A stretch of 54,443 nt of DNA from Sphingobium sufflavum (GTDB lineage: Bacteria; Pseudomonadota; Alphaproteobacteria; Sphingomonadales; Sphingomonadaceae). The stretch lies in NCBI RefSeq assembly GCF_021403115.1, contig NZ_JAJSSH010000020.1, positions 1-54,443 of the forward strand. The letters are read 5' to 3'. The position numbers and the translations under genes are program-made. Shown piece by piece: positions 42,532-51,176 of this stretch (within the stretch, counting starts at the first letter, position 1; each line of letters starts with the position of its first letter). Under the pieces are notes generated by a model. That model saw only the letters and a program-made list of their open reading frames with translations, was not told where the DNA came from and ran no database searches.

Positions 42532-42556
42532 AACCACCTCGCGACCGCACGGTTCC
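42532..42556 (-). promoter_or_regulatory. Near-perfect EcfG-type promoter of the redox-enzyme gene
   Basis: On the minus strand GGAAC, 16 bases, GGTT; one base differs from CGTT. It lies about 31 bases upstream of the ATG at 42501, which is the expected distance. Confidence 0.5.
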
Positions 42557-42614
42557 TCATGAACATATTAACATTGATCAACGCCCTGCGCCCTTGTTAC
42601 TACAGGGATCGCCT

Positions 42615-43568
42615 TCAATCACTTCCCCTACCCCGCTGGAAGACGCCCACGACAACCGCGATACGATCCACATCCTGATATGCTGGATTTGCGAGTTCCT
42701 CGCCGAACACGTCCGGGTCGGCTTCTCGATAGCGCAACGAACAGTCTTCCTGATCGGCAATGTCTGCCAATGCGGCGTGAAGCGGGTCCGAACCATCAAT
42801 GATGGCGCTGCCAGTATACAGAAGGAACCGCCCCCCGGCGGCAAGCCGAGAAAGAGCCATCTTCGTCATGTCGAGCGCAACGGCAGCACCATGCCCATCC
42901 CCACCGTCGCGATAGGCACGATGGGCAGGATCGACGATGTAGGGTGGATTGGCCATCACAAAGTCAAATTGACCGGCCAGATCCGAAAGATCCGATGCGA
43001 CGACACCTTGCACGTGTACGCCAGCCACCTGTGCGTTGATCCGGGCAAAAGCCATGGCCTTTGGATTGATATCGGTCATCGCAATGACGGCGCCGGGACA
43101 GCTTGCCGAAGCGACAAGGGCTCCAACCCCCGAGCCGGTTCCAATATCAAGGATATGAGCGCCTTCTGCCGCCCCTTCCCGTGCCAGTTCGGCTGAAATG
43201 GCGTCTGCAAAGCGATAGCTGTCGGGGCCGAGAAAGACAGCATCTTGATCGTCTGTCGGAAACGCCGAATGCAGAAACAGGACGCCATTGATCGAAGAGA
43301 CCCGGACGGTCGAGCGCCAGCGGCCTTCGTCCGTCCGGCGTAAAATCTCTGCTTCGGTCAACAGCGCAAATATATCCGTATCGAGTATCTCCTCCCGGAA
43401 GGGCAGGCTCCAGCCCAGAATGTCGGCTAGGGATTGTGCCTCGCGCCGGGATGATCTTCGCAACACAAGAGCATGGGTTGCAGGCGTCGGTGTGACGAAG
43501 CGATAGCCCCTGTGATTGAGGCCGTTTAACAGAGAGGCCAGTCGAGGGGCACGGGAATGGTCCAGCAT
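42615..43568 (-). CDS. SAM-dependent methyltransferase of the HemK/RlmG type
   Basis: A 317-aa protein. The N-terminal half (MLDHSRAPRLASLLNGLNHRGYRFVTPTPATHALVLR, DTDIFALLTEAEILRRT) is a substrate-recognition part. The Rossmann-type C-terminal half has HILDIGTGSGVGALVAS (motif I), ITAMTDINPKAM and FVMANPPYIVD (the NPPY motif of N-methyltransferases acting on Gln, Ade or rRNA G). The target is not resolved. No clear operon partners; it is convergent with neither neighbour. Confidence 0.8.
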   Translation of the reverse strand: MLDHSRAPRLASLLNGLNHRGYRFVTPTPATHALVLRRSSRREAQSLADILGWSLPFREEILDTDIFALLTEAEILRRTDEGRWRSTVRVSSINGVLFLHSAFPTDDQDAVFLGPDSYRFADAISAELAREGAAEGAHILDIGTGSGVGALVASASCPGAVIAMTDINPKAMAFARINAQVAGVHVQGVVASDLSDLAGQFDFVMANPPYIVDPAHRAYRDGGDGHGAAVALDMTKMALSRLAAGGRFLLYTGSAIIDGSDPLHAALADIADQEDCSLRYREADPDVFGEELANPAYQDVDRIAVVVGVFQRGRGSD

Positions 43569-43698
43569 AACGGCTCTTTTCGGGTTTTAGTGACGCCTAT
43601 GAGACACGCAGGCCATGGAACGACTTTATGAAATTGGGCTCATCTGCCCGAGACGGTGGCAAAGGACAGGCCAGACCCGCGCGTCTGACCCTCCCCGC

Positions 43699-44484
43699 TT
43701 AACGCTCCGCCGATCCCGGCTCCGCCATCTTACGATGTTGCTCCGCCAGAACCGCCGCCGGGGTCACATGGGCAAGCGTTGCCTGCACCTTATTCTTCCA
43801 GCCAGATACGATATGGGCCTCGCCCTTCATCAACGCTTCCCATCCATCGCGCGCTACATCGGCCGGATCGCTCTTGCTTTCCGAAACGCCGACACTGGTG
43901 TCGAGCATATCCGCGCGGCCGAAGAACTCCGTCTCGACGGGGCCGGGCATCAGTGTCGTGACGGTGACGCCCTTGGCATCCTTGATCTCGTTGCGGATGG
44001 CGTCCGCAAAGCTGTCCACAAACGCCTTGGTGCCGTTATACACGGCCTGGAAGCTGCCGGGGATGAAGCCTGCAATCGAACCGGTGATGAGAACCTTCCC
44101 CTCGTCCCGGCCCACCATGTCGCGCAGCACATGCTGGAGCAGATACAGCGTGCCAGTGATGTTGGTGTCCACGACCCGGCGCCAGTCGGCGACATCCTGC
44201 TCCAGAAAACCATGGCCCAGCCCCCGCCCCGCATTGGCGCACAACAGGTCGACCCGCCGCCCGTTCGTGGCGGCGAGAAGCTGGTCGACCCCTTCCAGAG
44301 TGGCCAGGTCCGCCTCTAGGGAAATCACTGAAACGCCATGCCGTTCAAAGTCTGCGGCAGCGGCCTCGATCAAGGGTTCATCCGCCACGACCAAAAGGTC
44401 ATAGCCATTTTCGGCAGCGATGCTCGCCAGTTCAAACCCTATGCCTGTTGAGGCTCCGGTGACGATCGCAAATTTATCGGCCAT
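43699..44484 (-). CDS. Short-chain dehydrogenase/reductase (SDR)
   Basis: A 261-aa NAD(P)-dependent oxidoreductase. Seen: the cofactor motif TGASTGIG (residues 9-16), CANAGRG (the NAG motif), the catalytic Ser in ITGSIAGF, the YNGTK (Tyr and Lys), and PGPVETEFFG. The substrate is unknown. It lies 12 bases after the zinc alcohol dehydrogenase and is probably in the same operon. It ends 130 bases before the methyltransferase gene. Confidence 0.88.
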   Translation of the reverse strand: MADKFAIVTGASTGIGFELASIAAENGYDLLVVADEPLIEAAAADFERHGVSVISLEADLATLEGVDQLLAATNGRRVDLLCANAGRGLGHGFLEQDVADWRRVVDTNITGTLYLLQHVLRDMVGRDEGKVLITGSIAGFIPGSFQAVYNGTKAFVDSFADAIRNEIKDAKGVTVTTLMPGPVETEFFGRADMLDTSVGVSESKSDPADVARDGWEALMKGEAHIVSGWKNKVQATLAHVTPAAVLAEQHRKMAEPGSAER

Positions 44485-44495
44485 CTTGCGCTCTC

Positions 44496-45686
44496 CTAGT
44501 CCGCTGCGACGGCAAAATCGGGCTTGAGCACGATCTTCGTCACGTCATTCTGGTTGTCGTGGAACATCTTGTAGCCCTTTGGCGCATCCTCCAGCGCCAT
44601 GCGGTGGCTGATGAGGAAGGTCGTATCGATCTTGCCCTCCACGATAGCGTTGAGCAGTGCGGGCATATAATGCTGCACGCTGGTCTGGCCCGTCTTGAGG
44701 GTCAGGCCCTTCTCCATGAAAGCACCGAGCGGGAATTTGTCGACGATGCCGCCATAGACAGCGGGCATCGAGACGCGCCCTCCCTTGCGACACGCGACAA
44801 TGGCCTGCCGGATCGAGTGCGTGCGGTCGGTGCCGAGGAACAGCGACTTCTTGATCTGGTCGACCACATTGTCGACGAAGAAGCCATGTGCCTCCAGCCC
44901 TACCGCGTCGATCACGGCGTCCGGGCCGATGCCGCCCGTCATCTCCATCAACGCCTCATAGGTCTTCGATTCCTCGAAGTTGATCGTCTCCGCCCCGAAT
45001 TTGCGTGCTAGCTCCAAACGGCGCGGGAAATGGTCGATAGCGATGACGCGGGCCGCGCCCATGAGGAAGGCCGACTGCACCGCGAACAGACCGACCGGGC
45101 CGCAGCCCCACACAGCGACCGTGTCGCCCGGCTCGATGTCGGCATTCTCCGCCGCCTGCCAACCCGTCGGCAAGATGTCGGAAAGGAACAGTACCTCATC
45201 ATCACTCAAGCCATCGGGCACCACGATTGGGCCGACATCGGAGAAGGGAACGCGGACATATTCCGCCTGACCGCCGGCATAACCGCCAGTGAGATGGCTG
45301 TAGCCGAACAGGCCAGACATAGGCTGGCCGTACAGTTCCTGCCCAATATCCTGATTGTCAGCCGGGTTGCCATTGTCGCAGGCGGAATATTGATGCTTGC
45401 CGCAATGATAACAGCTGCCGCAGGCGATGGTGAAGGGCACGACCACCCGCTGGCCTTTCTTGAGCGTTGAGCCGGGGCCGGTCTCGACCACTTCGCCCAT
45501 GAACTCGTGGCCCAGAATATCGCCCGCCTGCATGGTGGGAATATAGCCATCGTAAAGATGAAGATCGGAGCCGCAGATGGCCGTCGATGTAACCTTGATG
45601 ATCGCATCGCGCGGGTTGAGGATTTCAGGGTCGTCGACTGTGTCGACGCGAACATCGTGTCGGCCATGCCAGGTGAGCGCGCGCAT
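44496..45686 (-). CDS. Zinc-dependent alcohol dehydrogenase (MDR)
   Basis: A 396-aa protein starting MRALTWHGRHDVRVDTVDDPEILNPRDAI. Catalytic zinc ligands are Cys (AICGSDLHLYDG) and His-Glu (GHEFMG). The structural zinc loop is CGSCYHCGKHQYSAC. The Rossmann motif is VWGCGPVGLFA. The extended form resembles glutathione-independent formaldehyde dehydrogenases, so an aldehyde or alcohol substrate is likely. The start overlaps the preceding gene's stop (TGATG at 45684-45688), so it is translationally coupled to the SRPBCC protein. Confidence 0.88.
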   Translation of the reverse strand: MRALTWHGRHDVRVDTVDDPEILNPRDAIIKVTSTAICGSDLHLYDGYIPTMQAGDILGHEFMGEVVETGPGSTLKKGQRVVVPFTIACGSCYHCGKHQYSACDNGNPADNQDIGQELYGQPMSGLFGYSHLTGGYAGGQAEYVRVPFSDVGPIVVPDGLSDDEVLFLSDILPTGWQAAENADIEPGDTVAVWGCGPVGLFAVQSAFLMGAARVIAIDHFPRRLELARKFGAETINFEESKTYEALMEMTGGIGPDAVIDAVGLEAHGFFVDNVVDQIKKSLFLGTDRTHSIRQAIVACRKGGRVSMPAVYGGIVDKFPLGAFMEKGLTLKTGQTSVQHYMPALLNAIVEGKIDTTFLISHRMALEDAPKGYKMFHDNQNDVTKIVLKPDFAVAAD

Positions 45687-46261
45687 CAGCCCTTCTCCTC
45701 TTCGAGTTGCTTGCGGGTCCAAGCAGCGGTCGCCACCTCCCCCGTTTCCATCAATTGCTTGAAGCGGCGCAAATCGCGCCGCGCTTGGATGGCAGGTTCG
45801 CGCTGGAACAGCTTGGCGATCACCTTGCCGATGACACCCGCCGGGGGATCGTAGACGATGGTCGCCGTGACGATCGTGCCACGGTCGCCAGCGTCCTTGA
45901 ACTCTATGCTGCCGCTGTTGGGAACGTCGGCGCCGACCTCGGAAGCCCAGGCAATATATTCGCCGTCGCGTTCCTCTATGATCGTCGCATCCCATTCGAC
46001 TGTCTTGCCGCCGGGCGCCTTGACCACCCAATGTGTCCGCTTGGACGACAGCGTGTCGATACGTTCGACATTGTCCATAAAGCGGGGAAGGTTCGCGAAA
46101 TCGCGCCAATAGGCGAACAGTTCGGCACGCGGCCGGTTTATTGTGACGGTTCGCCCGATCAACTGGTCGCCATGCTTATCGTCATGCACGGCAAGGCCAG
46201 CCTCGCGCCCTTCGGCTGTTTTTGCGGTAGTTGCGGGTGCGTCGTCTGTGACCATCGTCAT
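45686..46261 (-). CDS. SRPBCC cyclase/dehydrase-type protein heading the dehydrogenase operon
   Basis: A 191-aa protein. MTMVTDDAPATTAKTAEGREAG is a flexible leader, then VTINRPRAELFAYWRDFANLPRFMDNVERI, HWVVKAPGGKTVEWDATIIEERDGEYIAWASEV and IVTATIVYDPPAGVIGKVIAKLF (residues about 45-165) form a coenzyme Q-binding/polyketide-cyclase-like START fold. AGGAG precedes the ATG at 46261. It is first in an operon with the alcohol dehydrogenase and SDR. The role is unknown; a stress link is plausible. Confidence 0.75.
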   Translation of the reverse strand: MTMVTDDAPATTAKTAEGREAGLAVHDDKHGDQLIGRTVTINRPRAELFAYWRDFANLPRFMDNVERIDTLSSKRTHWVVKAPGGKTVEWDATIIEERDGEYIAWASEVGADVPNSGSIEFKDAGDRGTIVTATIVYDPPAGVIGKVIAKLFQREPAIQARRDLRRFKQLMETGEVATAAWTRKQLEEEKG

Positions 46262-46450
46262 GCCACTCTCCTGCAAGGGTTTAAGTTTGGGAAATGGATC
46301 GGCTTTTCCAGCGCTTGCGTTCTCAACGCAGTCGCAACCCAATCGCGCCAGCCACCTTGATGAAAATTATCATGATCTGGATCAAAGAACGGGGCGTTGA
46401 CGCATGCACAAAAGGTTCCGGTGCCCGACCGCGGACATCAGGATCGCGTG

Positions 46451-46552
46451 ATGACCGAGAAGGAAAAGCTCGATGCCTCGTTGGAGGACAGCATGGATGC
46501 CTCCGATCCGCCGGAGATCGTGCAGCCTCATCGCAAGTGGGATGATGCCTGA
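46451..46552 (+). CDS. 33-residue acidic hypothetical protein
   Basis: A tiny frame MTEKEKLDASLEDSMDASDP followed by PEIVQPHRKWDDA. The pattern of KEKLD..LEDSMDASDPP resembles small stress-related proteins of sphingomonads. An AGGA lies about 8 bases before the ATG. Its stop (46550-46552) directly precedes the next frame. Coding probability is moderate because the protein is so short. Confidence 0.5.
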   Translation: MTEKEKLDASLEDSMDASDPPEIVQPHRKWDDA

Positions 46553-46870
46553 TTGACCCTGCCTCGCCCCACCCTGGGCGTCCGCGCCGCGATCCGAAAG
46601 CAGGGCGTCGCTGTCTTCAACGACAGGCAGCGGGGTGAGACCCCGGTTGTTCGAGGATCGATCATCGAGGCGCTTCGCGAGGCGATGGAGAAGGCGGCGG
46701 CGGAGGGCGATTTCGAAGCCGCAGCTATTCTGCGTGACAGGATCAGCCTGTTACGAGGCGCAAGCCCCGGTTTGGTTCCCGCCGACATTGATTCCACGGG
46801 CTTGGTCCGACAACAACCTGGCGCGATGGGCCTTGGCACCAGCCAGCAACGTATGACGCCTCCCCTATGA
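46553..46870 (+). CDS. UVR-motif protein
   Basis: A 105-aa protein whose centre EALREAMEKAAAEGDFEAAAILRDRISLLRG is a UVR motif, a coiled coil that UvrB and UvrC use to bind each other. It lacks any nuclease or helicase domain. The start is TTG at 46553 directly after the upstream stop, or an internal start; there is no clear ribosome binding site. It may be a small partner of UvrB or UvrC or of McsA-type proteins. Confidence 0.6.
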   Translation: MTLPRPTLGVRAAIRKQGVAVFNDRQRGETPVVRGSIIEALREAMEKAAAEGDFEAAAILRDRISLLRGASPGLVPADIDSTGLVRQQPGAMGLGTSQQRMTPPL

Positions 46871-47369
46871 CTAATGGCCAGTCTCGCAGGGGCAAGGGTA
46901 GAAAGCTGGGCGAGTAGAGAAACGGCCGAAGATTGCCTGCTTCGGGCGAACGCTTGAGCAGGCGCCCCGGACAAGGCACCTAATCATGCCCGGGCTAACT
47001 CGTCACGTCTCTTTCAGCGTCAGGATAGAGCGCTCGACACCGGTCGAGGGCACCAGGTTTTGTGGTAGCGTGAAGCGAGGGCCAAACGCCGTGAAGTCGA
47101 GGTGATTGCAGAGAAAGACGTGGCACAATCACCATTACAGCATCGGTCCATGAGTGAGCGGCGCAGCAAATGAAGCTGGTAACTGAACCGGAAAAGCAGC
47201 GTGCGGTAGCCGGGATATTATGGCTGAGGGGCGACCCCCAGCAGCATTTGAAAGCTGCCCGGATAGACTTAAAGTAACCGTTCCTTCGACATTGGAAATA
47301 ACCCGGCTTGGGCAGGCGAGCCTCGCAGCATTTCAGCCAGCTTCATATTCTCTTTCGCCGCTGCGATAG
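46871..47369. other. Intergenic stretch without a recognisable gene
   Basis: About 500 bases with only short frames of odd composition on both strands. I see no motif, no ribosome binding site and no repeat. It may be decayed accessory DNA. Confidence 0.35.
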
Positions 47370-47609
47370 TCAGCCGCCGATCGGCGACGAGTCTTCCCGA
47401 TCCTTTGCCGGATAGTCATCCGGCTTTACGATGCTGACGTTCGGACGATCCTCTACCTCTTCAGGTTTTTCGGCAGCCCCGGTGGTTGGATCGTTCGTTT
47501 CTGCGTCCGGCCGTGCATCACCAAGGGGGCCGCGGACGCCGTCATTGCGAGCCACGTCTTCACGGGAATTGTCGCGGGCTGCGTCGTCCTTGGGTGTCGC
47601 ATTTGTCAT
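47370..47609 (-). CDS. Small acidic stress-regulated protein
   Basis: A 79-aa disordered-looking protein: MTNATPKDDAARDNSREDVARNDG, then ETNDPTTGAAEKPEEVEDRPNVSIVKPDDYPAKD. It is rich in Asp, Glu, Asn and Pro with no fold signature. The ATG at 47609 is chosen because GGAG lies 6 bases before it; an ATG at 47615 is too close. A perfect EcfG-type promoter (47635-47659) is 26 bases upstream. It looks like a hydrophilin-like stress protein. Confidence 0.7.
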   Translation of the reverse strand: MTNATPKDDAARDNSREDVARNDGVRGPLGDARPDAETNDPTTGAAEKPEEVEDRPNVSIVKPDDYPAKDREDSSPIGG

Positions 47610-47634
47610 GGTCATCTCCGTTGGTTAGGAGTTT

Positions 47635-47659
47635 AACGAGACGGTTTTGAAGACGTTCC
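47635..47659 (-). promoter_or_regulatory. EcfG-type promoter of the small acidic gene
   Basis: On the minus strand GGAAC, 16 bases, CGTT. It is an exact consensus match, 26 bases upstream of the ATG at 47609. Confidence 0.75.
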
Positions 47660-48209
47660 GCCTCATATAAGCACTTGCTGGATTTGGAGTTGATTGGTCC
47701 GGACCACAAATTGTTGGTCTTCCGCATGGAGAACTGATTTTGCAGCAATCTGACGGAGCTGGAAACCGAACATGTCCTTCTAGCCTTTGCCGCCGAGACC
47801 CGGTCACGGTCCTGATGCCCCACATTGCTCCTGGCATTTGACATGTAGATCCCTGTCAGACGCCAAGATTTGAAGCCATTTTTCTTCTGCTCTTGGGCTG
47901 CCGAGCCAGCTAGAAGCAGCCCCGCGTCGCGAGGCCGCTCTCAAGAGAGGCCTGTAGCGGTCGACCGAAAACTGATAGGGTCCGCCGACGCTGCCACAAA
48001 ACTCGAGCAAGCCTCTCGCCTCCCACCGAAAAGAGCCAGTCCAAGGCGTCCATCCAGCGAGTGGGCCAAACGCCCTGATCGAGGTTAGCGTAAGGATGAA
48101 TTTGCTGAAATGGTGCAACCGCCGCGCATGCGGCGAGTTTTGCCCATCGAATACCAGGAGCATCCGCGCAGCTTTCTGGGCGGGCTCCTCATAAAGACGA
48201 GGAGCATAT
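47660..48209. other. Intergenic stretch upstream of katE
   Basis: About 550 bases with no identifiable gene. A minus-strand frame (about 47804-48100) looks protein-like in places (GPYQFSVDRYRPLL) but has no start, ribosome binding site or known domain and overlaps the katE N terminus antisense. I see no EcfG-type or OxyR-like motif close to katE. Confidence 0.35.
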
Positions 48210-50435
48210 ATGGCCAGGAAGCCCACCGCCGGAACGTCAAAAGCCACACCCGCAGCGAAGATCATTCCCGCAGACGTCGCCCCAGGTGCGCCGTTCTCGG
48301 GAGAATCTCCGCAGAAAGCATCGCCCATTCCCGCTGATGCGATGCTTTCCGAAAGCTTTGCTGAGCCGCAGGCGGGTGGGGGTGAGACGCACCAGACAGC
48401 TGGTAATGGCGTAGCGACGCTGACCACGCAGCACGGCGTTCCCATTGCCGATGATCAGAATAGCCTGAAGCAGGGCGCGCGTGGGCCTATCCTGCTCGAA
48501 GATTTTCACTTCCGCGAAAAGATCTTCCATTTCGATCATGAGCGAATTCCCGAGCGCGTTGTCCACGCTCGCGGCTACGGCGCGCATGGTTTCTTCGAGT
48601 TGACTGATAGCCTGGCCGATGTGACGCGAGCTGACATATTCCAGCGAGTGGGCGAGCGCACGCCCGCATTCGTCCGTTTTTCGACTGTGGCAGGCTCAAA
48701 AGGTTCCTTTGACCTGGCGCGCGATGTGCGCGGGTTTGCGGTCAAGCTCTACACGCAGGAAGGCAACTGGGATCTCGTCGGCAATAACATCCCGGTCTTC
48801 TTCATCCAGGACGCTATCAAGTTTCCCGACCTGATCCATGCAGCAAAGCCGGAGCCGGATCGCGCTTTCCCGCAAGCCCAGACGGCCCATGACAATTTCT
48901 GGGACTTTATCAGCCTGACGCCAGAAAGCATGCACATGGTCATGTGGATCATGTCGGATCGCACTATCCCGCGATCGTTCCGCACCATGGAAGGCTTTGG
49001 CGTTCATACCTTCCGGCTCGTTGATGCCGAAGGCAAATCGACCTTCGTCAAATTCCACTGGAAGCCGAAGCAGGCCCTCCAATCCGTCGTGTGGAACGAG
49101 GCCGTCAAAATCAATGGCGCGGATCCCGACTTCCACCGGCGTGATCTGTGGGACGCGATCAATGGCGGCGATTTCCCGGAATGGGAGCTGGGCGTCCAGC
49201 TGTTCGATCAGGAGTTTGCGGACAGCTTTGAATTCGACGTTCTCGACGCAACCAAAATTATCCCCGAGGAAATCTTGCCTGTGCGGATTGTCGGACGCCT
49301 CGTCCTCGACCGGGTAGTGGATAATTTCTTTGCCGAGACCGAGCAGGTCGCGTTCTGCACCCAGAACGTGCCCCCCGGCATCGACTTCACCAACGATCCG
49401 CTTCTGCAGGGTCGCAATTTCTCCTATCTCGACACGCAGCTCAAGCGCCTGGGTGGTCCAAACTTTACCCATATTCCGATCAATGCGCCCAAATGCCCCG
49501 TCGCTCATTTCCAGCAGGACGGGCATATGGCGATGACCAACCCCAAGGGCCGAGTCAATTATGAGCCCAACAGCTGGGGCGCGACGCTGGGCGGACCTCG
49601 TGAAGATCCCGTTCGCGGCTTCACCAGTTTTGCCGCGACAGAGGAGGGACCGAAGCTCCGCATCAGGCCGGAAAGCTTTGCCGATCATTATAGTCAGGCC
49701 CGCCAATTTTATGTCAGCCAGCTGCCGATCGAGCAAAAGCATATCGTCGACGCTCTGGTTTTTGAACTAAGCAAGGTCGAGCGGCCTGATATCCGCGCAC
49801 GAATGGTCGCTCACCTCCTCAACATCGACGAGGGGCTCGCGGCGAAGGTTGCAGACGGTCTCGGTCTTCCTGCACTTCCACCACCGGCGCAGGCGGCTCG
49901 GCCTACGATTGCAAATCTGGCGCCGTCAGCTGCGCTTTCAATCGTGGCGAATGGACCGCCGACCTTTAAGGGTCGCAAGCTGGGCATATTGCTAAGCGAT
50001 GGCGCGGATGCTGGCCTTTTTGACGGGCTCGTCAAAGCCATCACCAAGGTTGGCGCCGTTTACGAGGTCATCGCACCAAAGATCGGCGGTGTGACGCTTT
50101 CGGACGGGACAAAGGTAGCGGCCAAGCAAAAGATCGACGGCGGGCCCTCAGTGCTCTTCGATGCGGTCGCAGTCGTCGTCTCGGAAGCAGGCGGTGCCAT
50201 GCTCGCAACCGACGCAGCCACACAAGACTTCGTGCGAGACGCGTTTGGGCATTGCAAGTTCATCGGCCTCACGCAGGAGGCAGAGCCTATCTTTGCTAAA
50301 GGCGGCATTGCTTCGGACCTCGACGAAGCCTGTATCGCGCTCAAAACCGCAAAGGATGCGGCAGCCTTTGTCGATGCGATAGCCGCGCTGCGTCACTGGC
50401 CCCGGGAGCTGAAGGTCGATCTCGATGCAAAATGA
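48210..50435 (+). CDS. katE: Large-subunit catalase HPII (KatE)
   Basis: A 741-aa monofunctional haem catalase that dismutates H2O2. It has a long disordered N terminus, then the catalase barrel (VVHARGYGAHGFFE with distal His119; GNNIPVFFIQDAIKFPDLIHA; proximal Tyr406 in FSYLDTQLKRLGG). From about residue 590 a class I glutamine-amidotransferase-like C-terminal domain follows (RKLGILLSDGADAG, LFDAVAVVVSEAGG), typical of the large clade II catalases. GAGGAG lies about 7 bases upstream. It overlaps the ankyrin gene by 11 bases (50425-50435). Confidence 0.93.
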   Translation: MARKPTAGTSKATPAAKIIPADVAPGAPFSGESPQKASPIPADAMLSESFAEPQAGGGETHQTAGNGVATLTTQHGVPIADDQNSLKQGARGPILLEDFHFREKIFHFDHERIPERVVHARGYGAHGFFELTDSLADVTRADIFQRVGERTPAFVRFSTVAGSKGSFDLARDVRGFAVKLYTQEGNWDLVGNNIPVFFIQDAIKFPDLIHAAKPEPDRAFPQAQTAHDNFWDFISLTPESMHMVMWIMSDRTIPRSFRTMEGFGVHTFRLVDAEGKSTFVKFHWKPKQALQSVVWNEAVKINGADPDFHRRDLWDAINGGDFPEWELGVQLFDQEFADSFEFDVLDATKIIPEEILPVRIVGRLVLDRVVDNFFAETEQVAFCTQNVPPGIDFTNDPLLQGRNFSYLDTQLKRLGGPNFTHIPINAPKCPVAHFQQDGHMAMTNPKGRVNYEPNSWGATLGGPREDPVRGFTSFAATEEGPKLRIRPESFADHYSQARQFYVSQLPIEQKHIVDALVFELSKVERPDIRARMVAHLLNIDEGLAAKVADGLGLPALPPPAQAARPTIANLAPSAALSIVANGPPTFKGRKLGILLSDGADAGLFDGLVKAITKVGAVYEVIAPKIGGVTLSDGTKVAAKQKIDGGPSVLFDAVAVVVSEAGGAMLATDAATQDFVRDAFGHCKFIGLTQEAEPIFAKGGIASDLDEACIALKTAKDAAAFVDAIAALRHWPRELKVDLDAK

Positions 50436-50982
50436 GGTGCAACCAGCGGCCCCTCCCGCAAATGACGACATCGTGCCTCCGCTGCCGTCCCCGCAGCGCA
50501 TCCAGGAACTCCTCTTCGACGCGGCCCGACTGGGCCGCGTCGATGTGATACCGGCGTTGCTGCATGCTGGAGCTAACATCTCGGGCTATGATCAGAAGGG
50601 GTACACAGCGCTGATCCTCGCAAGTTACGGTGGTCAGGCGGAGGCGACCGAGCTTCTACTCCACCACGGCGCCTCTGTGGATCAACCGGATGAGATCCGA
50701 GGAAACACAGCGCTGATGGGCGTATCCTTCAAGGGTTATACCGAAATTGCCAAAATGCTGCTTGGTGCAGGCGCGGACCCCCATGCAAAGAACCGGGCCG
50801 AGCAGACGGCTCTTATGATGGCCGCCATGTTCGGGCACAGCGCCATAGTCGATCTGTTGCTGGCTGCCGGCGCCCAGCCTTCCACATGTGATGTTGCAGG
50901 CAACACGGCAATTTCGGTTGCCCGCCAGCAGCATAATGACATCATGGTCGCGCGCTTGACAGACCGGGGAGGCGGAGTCTGA
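50425..50982 (+). CDS. Ankyrin-repeat protein coupled to katE
   Basis: A 185-aa protein with about four ankyrin repeats: RIQELLFDAARLGRVDVIPALLHAGANISGYDQKG, YTALILASYGGQAEATELLLHHGASVD, NTALMGVSFKGYTEIAKMLLGAGADP and QTALMMAAMFGHSAIVDLLLAAGAQP. No signal peptide, so it is cytosolic. In Pseudomonas, an ankyrin protein next to katB supports catalase activity; the overlapping arrangement here suggests a similar partnership, though this is inferred. Confidence 0.88.
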   Translation: MQNEVQPAAPPANDDIVPPLPSPQRIQELLFDAARLGRVDVIPALLHAGANISGYDQKGYTALILASYGGQAEATELLLHHGASVDQPDEIRGNTALMGVSFKGYTEIAKMLLGAGADPHAKNRAEQTALMMAAMFGHSAIVDLLLAAGAQPSTCDVAGNTAISVARQQHNDIMVARLTDRGGGV

Positions 50983-51117
50983 CGGACCCCTCATCTGTCT
51001 GGGACGGATGAAAGCCATTCATTCGCTGAAGCGATCGAATAGCTCCTCCCCACAACAGCCGCGCACCCGAATAGAAAGCGGCGACTTCGACCACGATTGG
51101 ATCGGTTTAGCTACCAC

Positions 51118-51142
51118 GGAACTGCCGCTTTGCTGCAACGTA
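51118..51142 (+). promoter_or_regulatory. Near-perfect EcfG-type promoter of otsA
   Basis: GGAAC, 16 bases, CGTA. Only the last base differs from CGTT. It is 34 bases upstream of the otsA ATG at 51177. Confidence 0.5.
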
Positions 51143-51176
51143 TAACGCTGGGTAGGTCTGGCTGAACGGAGGGAAA

